A stretch of 64,000 bases of DNA from Haliclona indistincta (taxonomy: Eukaryota > Porifera > Demospongiae > Haplosclerida > Chalinidae). Each line of letters starts with the position of its first letter. Within the stretch, counting starts at the first letter, position 1. The notes under the pieces were generated by a model. The model was not told where the DNA came from and searched no databases. It saw only the letters and a program-made list of their open reading frames with translations. Shown here piece after piece: positions 57,370 through 64,000 of the stretch. The stretch lies in NCBI GenBank assembly GCA_964017065.1, contig OZ024788.1, positions 4,914,887 to 4,978,886 of the forward strand, in the 5' to 3' direction. The translations under genes and the position numbers were made by a program.

Positions 57370-58720
57370 AAGGCTCATCACTTTCTTGTCGAAGTCGTCC
57401 AGCCCATCTCCACCAGCCACAGTCACTGAGTACTCACCATCTGATGTCAGAGTCAGATCAGTGAGCTCCTGTTGTCAGTGGCCGGTGTTGTAGACCATCA
57501 CTTTAAAAGGGTTCCTAACAGTGATTGTGTAGCTGTGTACATACGGGTGTGTACAGCCATCTGATGGTGACAGAGTAAAGAAGATCAAATTATTTGATTG
57601 AAGGCTCTGCTAATAAATACAAATTTTATTTACTGGACAGCCTGTTAAAATTATCGGCTACAACCGGTATCTCTATTTCCATAGCAGTATTAGTGGTATC
57701 AGAGGAAGACAACTGTCTCTACATGATTTAGCTGTTATATATTGTGATTGAAATTCACACCGTAAATGATTGCTCTCAGGAGCGCATACTTCTTAATTAT
57801 GCGCTCCTGTTGCTGTTAATTGATCATAATTATCAGTAGCACATTTGAACACTAGCAACAGTGTCTCCAGGAAACACTGCTGATGAGCTTTTAGTAGTAT
57901 TATTTATTAATAACTGTAAAACTGTTAGTTCAATACTGTTAGTTTAGTTTTCCAGGTATTAAATAACAGCACATGTACACCTGATGCTTTAGTAACAAAA
58001 ATAGAGGGAAAAGCGAAACAGGAAAATACACTTTATGAACATACTTGTGCACTTGTGCATGTTAACAGAAGTATTATTCTATCCTCTATGACATGTCTAA
58101 TTTTACTATTGGATGCTATAATAGCGTCAGGTGAATATGCCAAAGTTCCTGTAGCTATAGGTTCAGCTACTCTTGTCCATACCGCATTCAGACTCGGTCT
58201 AATTATTCCGCATCAAAGTTTACCACTTAATTGACCTTGCTTACTCCTTACAGTATAATATAGGCAGTGTGTCAATGTGCTATGTAGTTGTTTGGTATAC
58301 TAAATAAATTATGATCACATGCTGTATATACTATGCTATGTGAATAGTAAAATTGATGGAGTATGTTTAGCTCTATAGTGTAATAGTGTATGCAATTTTA
58401 GATATAGCTGTCTCTGCACAATAATTATAGATTCATTATTAACCGCTTACTCACTTTAAATGCTTCACATTAAATTTCTGATCAGTTCTACAATAATGTT
58501 TGGACTAGTTGAAAATAGCTTAATATTAAGTTTTCCAGGTATTGAATATCACCAATCTTGCAATTGGTGCAGCTTTTAAGTTGGTACGTATATCATGCCA
58601 GTAGCAACAACAATCACTACCAGCAGTAGTATCCAGGGCACCACCATCATTACCACTGTCCATGACTGTACTGATGATGATTGGGATCAGGCTAGGAACA
58701 ATGCAACCAAATGACTGCCG
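57370..58720 (-). pseudogene. R20, receptor relic 3' of LOX4
   Basis: An FN3 exon piece (57385-57575, with CACCAGCCACAGTCACTGAG and further decayed matches) has insertions and deletions. A weak Ig/signal remnant (about 57840-58030) follows. A well-preserved TM exon (58590-58685, ATCCAGGGCACCACCATC) remains, and 58380-58440 is a decayed tail. It is the most decayed of the lipoxygenase-linked receptors. Confidence 0.7.
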
Positions 58721-58881
58721 CCTATGATTTACATAATAATTCATTAGTTACGTGTATGTTATTACCAACCACTGGTGGATGGTGAAAATTTTCTAAAAAT
58801 TAATAGCTACAAAGCTGCACTAATGAATAAGTTCAAAACTAACTAAAATCATAATAAATTGCTTGATCAGGTTTGTAAATT

Positions 58882-61800
58882 TCAAATAGTTATACTATTT
58901 GGAATACGTGAAGGGCAAAGATGGTAATACTCCACATCAAGCATCTTGTTGCGATTTCTAATTTGTTGATCAAGATCCTTAAGCCTCTTCACAAACTTTT
59001 TCACAGCTTCAGTAGCTTCATCTTCAGAGTACCAAGCCTCAGGGTAGCCTCCCAAAAATATCTATGCAAACAGAAATAAACAATAATTATTTATACATTA
59101 ATTTGTTCTCTTTGACGGAATGCACTGCGAACCTGTATATGATGCTACTGCATGGCACTAACCGCTTTTTTTTTAAGTTTAAATTGGGCTTAGTTACCAT
59201 GCAACAATGCATGGCACTTACTAAAATATATTATATAAACTATGCTTGAATTGGTCAATAAAAAAATTTAGTGGCTGTGTTCTTAAAAGCCATGTAATTA
59301 TAGTTTTAACGTCAGCATACCTCATCTGGGCTGTACTGTGCCAGAGAAAATGTAATTGATGAAGCTTGAGCAGCAGTAGGTATATCCGGAAGATACTCCA
59401 TCAGATCACGATACATGATGTTGGACCGGTTTGGTGGAGGCTTTCTCATGCCAACAGGAGCATTGGGGGTGTATCCATACGTATCAAACTGGCCGAAATT
59501 GACAGCAGCATGTTGAGCTGAGCCTGTGAACATTATCAATGTGCAGTACTCCACGAGATCTGATATAGTTTCGATCTTATCTGGAAATCCGTGTCCTTGG
59601 GGAGCTCCTAGGAATCCTGGAAAGGCAACTGTGTGTATTTCTGTTACCCATTCCTTTAGCTCTGAGTCATTTTTGACAACTTCGTCACTTTTGTAGAACA
59701 TGGAAATGATCTCTTGAACATAGGCTTCTATGGCATCCCATACTTCGATGCCATCGTCACGATAGTAGTATCCTGGTAGCTTATAAGGAGTTTCTACACC
59801 TCGATCCTTCAGATTCCATTTGATGTTTGTCAACTGGACACGATGAATTTCAGATGCTCTTTTGAACAGCTCAATCATTCCATCATTTCCAATTGCGAAA
59901 TTTCGAGCTATTATTCCATCTTTGCTGATAAGAGTAGCACGTGCAGCAGCATTGATGGCCATTGTGTATCGGAAGTGTGGGTGTAGCAACTTGTACACAG
60001 GATGTGCATCAGGTATATTCCTCATTGTAGCCACTCCATAAGCTTCCATTGATGCATGACAGGAGATGTAGTGGGTCAGTATTTGATGAACCTATAGTAG
60101 ACATGTTATTAAGTATAAAGCTTGCTCCAAAAGCTTTCTAACATTGAGGCATGCAGTCATACAAAGTATAGTTGAGCATAATTGCGTTTAGTAACCATAA
60201 CATGATGGCTACATAATTAATTTTAGCTGTAACTGCTAGGAATATCTGCAATTGTGAGTGCCAGTAGGCATGCTCACAAAATTTAGGATTCAAAATGCAC
60301 GTTGAAACATTATGCTCCAGGTATAGGCAGCACGTATATGCTAGATATTCATAAATATAAAAGAAATTAAAAAGATTTCTATCGAAATCAAGAGGATGTA
60401 GTGATGAACAAATATACCACTGGTCCACAATGTAAACCAACAAGGAACAAACATGGAATAGTAACACGATGGACTTGCTAATAGACCATAGACCCCTACA
60501 TCAGTAGCTGCTGTGGCCTGACTTTAGCCAGTTCAGCAAATTGCTGTTGCCTGACACCTGACGTGAACTGAATTGAGCTTGAGACATAATATAGATCTTA
60601 TGTACAGCCTATGGTCTGTCTATCTATGGTCAGTTAGTAAGTCAATCGTGTTACCATTCCATGCGTGTTCCTTGTTGGTTTACATTGTGGACCAGTGGTA
60701 GATTTCACAACCCTACATCCTTTTGATTTCGATAAAAATCTTTTTAATTTTTTGTTTGTGTCCTTCTTTCTTTTTCAGTGAAGTGCAGTTGATGTACTGA
60801 GCCGTCTCTGTTTCCACCATTAGTTTAGTTTTCCTGTTATTGATGGCTTTCTTTATTACTGAAATTTTAAAATTGCAGCTAAAATTGTTTTGCTTTACAT
60901 ATCAGCTCGCCTGCGCATGAAAGCGTGCAGTGCATACTAGCCCCGGCCACACTTGATTGTAGACCAATACGGCGGTTATAATTATCTGGCCAGGGCAGAA
61001 TGGTGTTCCTACATTTACACGAGCTTACCCCGGCGTTCTTAAAACACTCCAGACAAATACAAGGTATGTGTTCTCCGTGATCCATACGCCGATACTCTAG
61101 CTAGTGCTTGGTCACGTGCGCTAGCCACTCCTTGGTCGTCTAACACTTGTAGCTGGCGATGGATCACGATCGAGAAATCGCGGAATCTATATACTCGCCG
61201 TTTCGCTACTGAAAAGCAAAGTTCAAAAGGCACCTGCCAGGAGAATTTCACGACTGTTCGTGGGTGTTTTGGTCTCGGCATTGCTCGCGTAAAGGCGCTA
61301 GGCGCGCTGAAGAAAGAAGAAAGAAGATAAAAACGAAGATGACGAAACTCGATCGGCCGTTTCCAGGTTCGTCACTTTAGTAACAATTTCGAGTAATCTC
61401 CTTGCTACTGTAAGATGGGGCAACGCCACAGAGCAGATCGAGGTGTCTTTGGACGTATAGAATAATCACCAGTGACCAGGCGAAATATCAGCCTTTGCAT
61501 GAACGCTAATACATTGTATGTAGCCGCCATTTTGTTTCTCGTTCATCCCTAGCACTACCGTGCCTCCCTAATTATCTTATTTCTTAATATGCATGCATGC
61601 AATGAATATACCTGTGCATCAGCAGTTCGGTAGAATATCTTAGCCAATAGCCACTCGAACCAACTATCAGAAGGTAGAAATATAGGATTGTTTGCCCCAG
61701 GATCTCTCATCAGTTGTATGGCAATAGGCACTAGCTTGTTAGAGCCATTCACATACAGTAGACACAGAGGTGCTGGACAATAGTAGCCTTCACGAGTGGG

Positions 61801-63536
61801 TATTTCATGCAATATCTGACTGAGATCATTAATGTAGATATGACCGGCCTATGATATATAAATACAAAGGCCAAGTATGGATCAATTTCATGTGCATAAT
61901 TATACAAGCTTACCGCCATTTCCTCCTCAAGTGTTATACCACGGTTCAATAGATGCTCAACCATTTCATTGGTAACTGGAAAATTCTCCGGCATCTTATA
62001 TTCTGTAAAAGCAGTACAGGTAACTATAAACTTGTAGCTATGTAAATGAACTTCAGATACAAGCTGAATAAGTCATGCATTGAAATATGCTAGAAACAAT
62101 TATTATTTAGCTCAAACTATTAACTTGACTAGGCAGTGGGATACAAATCAGCATGAAATTAACTCACTTTCTTCAGCATTGTTGCATTTACGAATAACCA
62201 CAGGATTGACTCCATTGAGCATCTGTCGTCCAAACTCTACATCTGATACCCAACGATATCCTTCATATGCTGGTATGTTGGCATCCAGAGGCAACTCCTT
62301 TGGGGGGTCGGAGTCTTTGAGATTTTCTATCTCCAAGGTCGTTGCAATAAACTCGAAATCATGGAGATTTGCCACAGACGATTTATCAGTAAGATTCATT
62401 TTGAGAACCTCCTCCAGTCGATGCAGAATTTTAACACGCTTGTTAGCAGTTCCACTTGCAACAAGTCCCTTGAAGACGTTTCCAAGGAAGTTTACCATTT
62501 TTACTCGCTCAAACTGCTCATCAAGTGGCAGAAAAAGGACATTCTCGTCAATTGCAGATGGCACACCGGTGTCTGGAAACGTCTGCCATTCATATGTCAC
62601 ATGGCGTTCCTTCAATTGGTCAGTTCTCTGCTCTACCAACACTGGATTGTCTTTAACTTGCTGTAGAGTTGCTGTGTTGTATAGAGTGAATTAATAATGC
62701 AAAGACCATGTTATCATCGCAGAGCAAGCCGCACTCAACCGTTTTGTTGCAACAATTTGATTACAAATAGGAAAGTTCTTCGAAGTTTGAAAAGTGCCTA
62801 TAGTGCATGTACGTATGGAGGCGCAATAAGCCAATCCCAATTAGAGTTCGTATGAACACATACCAAGTTGTAGTTATTCGCGCGGCGTATTTTTTTTTGA
62901 CGGCAGTGTGTGCATCAACCCTCGCGAAGGCACAGCTAACTACAACACTACTAAAAGAGTATTTACCGGTTGCAGAAGTTGCAGTAACATGTTTGACTTT
63001 CTTTCCAATCCAGTGGTAGCACGGGTAGTTCTTCTTTACAGAGCTTTGGTAATTGCACACTGTAAAGAAGTCGATGTACCAATCGGGAGTCAATAGCGTA
63101 CTTGAGTAACGCAGGCCAGCTTGAACCACTTGAATCTCGCCCAAATTATCCTCACACTCGATCACAAGATCGTCGTAGGCTGACTTTTTGAAATAAGTGT
63201 GAGTAAGCAGAAACCATCCATCTTTTGCATCCACAGTGATTTCACCAGTGGTACTTTCAGAGCCTGTTAGACCTAGCACCACACTGCGCGTGTCTGCTGC
63301 AGCACCTGGTTGACTACCAGTTACGATACGCAATCCGTAGTAGAATTTCCCAGCTAAAGGAAAACAATTGTAAAAACTGTGATCAATACGACGAACATCT
63401 TACGTTTCGGACTCTCTGGTTTGAGGGTGAATAATGGCAAGCTCGGTTTCACCACATGTGTTTCACCCAGATCTGTCTCTTCTTCATACTTGCAGGTTTT
63501 GTGTTGCACCACTTTGCTCTTTACCACTTTAGGCAT
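58882..63536 (-). CDS. LOX4, PLAT-domain animal lipoxygenase, intact
   Basis: Exons are 63404-63536, 62967-63353 (PLAT), 62168-62671, 61914-62002, 61612-61848, 59321-60091 and 58882-59061; 2301 nt, 766 residues, phases 1,1,1,0,0,0. Marks are GLRIVTGSQPGAAADT, GRQMLNGVNPVVIRKC, WLLAKIFYRTADAQVHQ, LTHYISCH, GSAQHAAVNFGQFD and the terminal Ile. It is the only copy with Val before the first His of the HQ motif (VHQ, as in human 5-LOX); the others have Tyr. NPVLIRRC is changed to NPVVIRKC. Asn occupies the presumed Coffa position (residue 514). Intron 5 contains hairpin element F. The 5' flank (63540-64000) shows no other gene. Confidence 0.9.
60358..61575. mobile_element. Hairpin element copy F, in LOX4 intron 5
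   Basis: The arms are at about 60366-60510 and 60604-60750. The left arm is more diverged (AAGAGGATGTAGTGATGAAC), and part of the right arm is deleted near 60606-60620. The body is oriented as in B and D. The terminal palindrome is truncated to GCACTACCGTGCCTCCC. It appears to be the oldest of the six near-complete copies. Confidence 0.82.
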
Positions 63537-64000
63537 TGCTGTATACTAGCAGAATGAATTTTCTCTCTACAGATCACAACAACTGAAGAGAGTAGGAAGT
63601 ATTGCTGCATTTATACTACTAGGAAGCCATAAAATTAATATTCCTCATACTTCAGTATAATAATTATTTTAACTTTAAGTATATATTTTTGAGGTACCTG
63701 CTAGTGTTCGCAGTGAGTCCAGTTCTCAGCTTCTCCTACTAATCTAGTATGAAGACTTAGTCATGATCACTTAACACTCAGAACCAATTCAATTGTCTCC
63801 CAGCCCCTTCCTCGACCTGTCATTTTCGTGACAAAATAATTGCCCTCACGGAATATACCTGCACATAGCTACAATATTAATACTGACACATAATTACATT
63901 TAATGACACATAAACACAAATTATAATATGGATGCATATATTTCCTTTTGCTCCAAAGTTGTGCACTTCTTGGAATTATAAAGGTCTGATGTGGTCTGTA

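Noticed and set aside
1..64000. CRISPR arrays, operons and prokaryotic signals
   Set aside because: No regularly spaced repeats with unique spacers are seen, and spliced genes with GT-AG introns show the DNA is eukaryotic.

Overview
This window looks like nuclear DNA from an early-branching animal, most probably a demosponge. It has spliced genes with many 43-60 nt introns, animal-type lipoxygenases, Ig/fibronectin-III surface receptors, non-LTR and SINE relics, and a stray ITS2/28S rDNA piece ending in the conserved 28S 5' sequence. The species cannot be fixed from sequence alone. Every protein-coding gene I can support is on the minus strand, so genes read from high to low coordinates.

Layout. 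Positions 1-23750 hold a dense head-to-tail array of single-pass receptors, called R1-R15 here, often with under 200 bp between genes. There are three architectures: type A (signal, Ig, FN3, short stalk, TM, tail); type B (the same plus a membrane-proximal exon); type C (signal, Ig, two FN3, TM, a different tail). The array is a repeated block (B, C, a truncated A, then two or three A genes). Positions 23870-35488 hold lipoxygenase LOX1. Positions 35.5-39.5 kb show no gene. Positions 40.4-43.5 kb hold broken receptors R16-R18, followed by LOX2 (43659-46971, frameshifted). Positions 49.2-49.9 kb hold a decayed LINE. Further receptor relics precede LOX3 (51948-55492) and LOX4 (58882-63536). The right half is thus an amplified receptor-plus-lipoxygenase unit in which the receptors decayed and LOX1, LOX3 and LOX4 stayed open.

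What the genes may do together. Type A and B tails carry two tyrosines in ITIM-like context (VMYDEV/VMYDEL and IAYTTV). Type C tails carry an ITSM-like TYYEDV or TYYEEI plus NPSY. Cytoplasmic tails and FN3 exons are nearly identical between copies while Ig exons differ strongly, as expected for a multigene recognition-receptor family with conserved signalling. The lipoxygenases have PLAT and catalytic domains with all iron ligands visible and would make oxidised fatty-acid mediators. A shared immune, allorecognition or wound role is inference only.

Mobile DNA is abundant. Six copies of one hairpin element (about 0.9-1.4 kb) lie in introns and intergenic gaps. A TA-flanked TIR element of 3.7 kb with nested relatives, several MITEs, two tRNA-derived SINEs, a LINE relic and an OTU-domain fragment are also present. 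Comparing paralogous introns gives clean empty sites for several insertions.

Exon coordinates were derived by hand from splice consensus, reading frame and paralogue alignment. They should be good to a few bases but are not transcript-verified.
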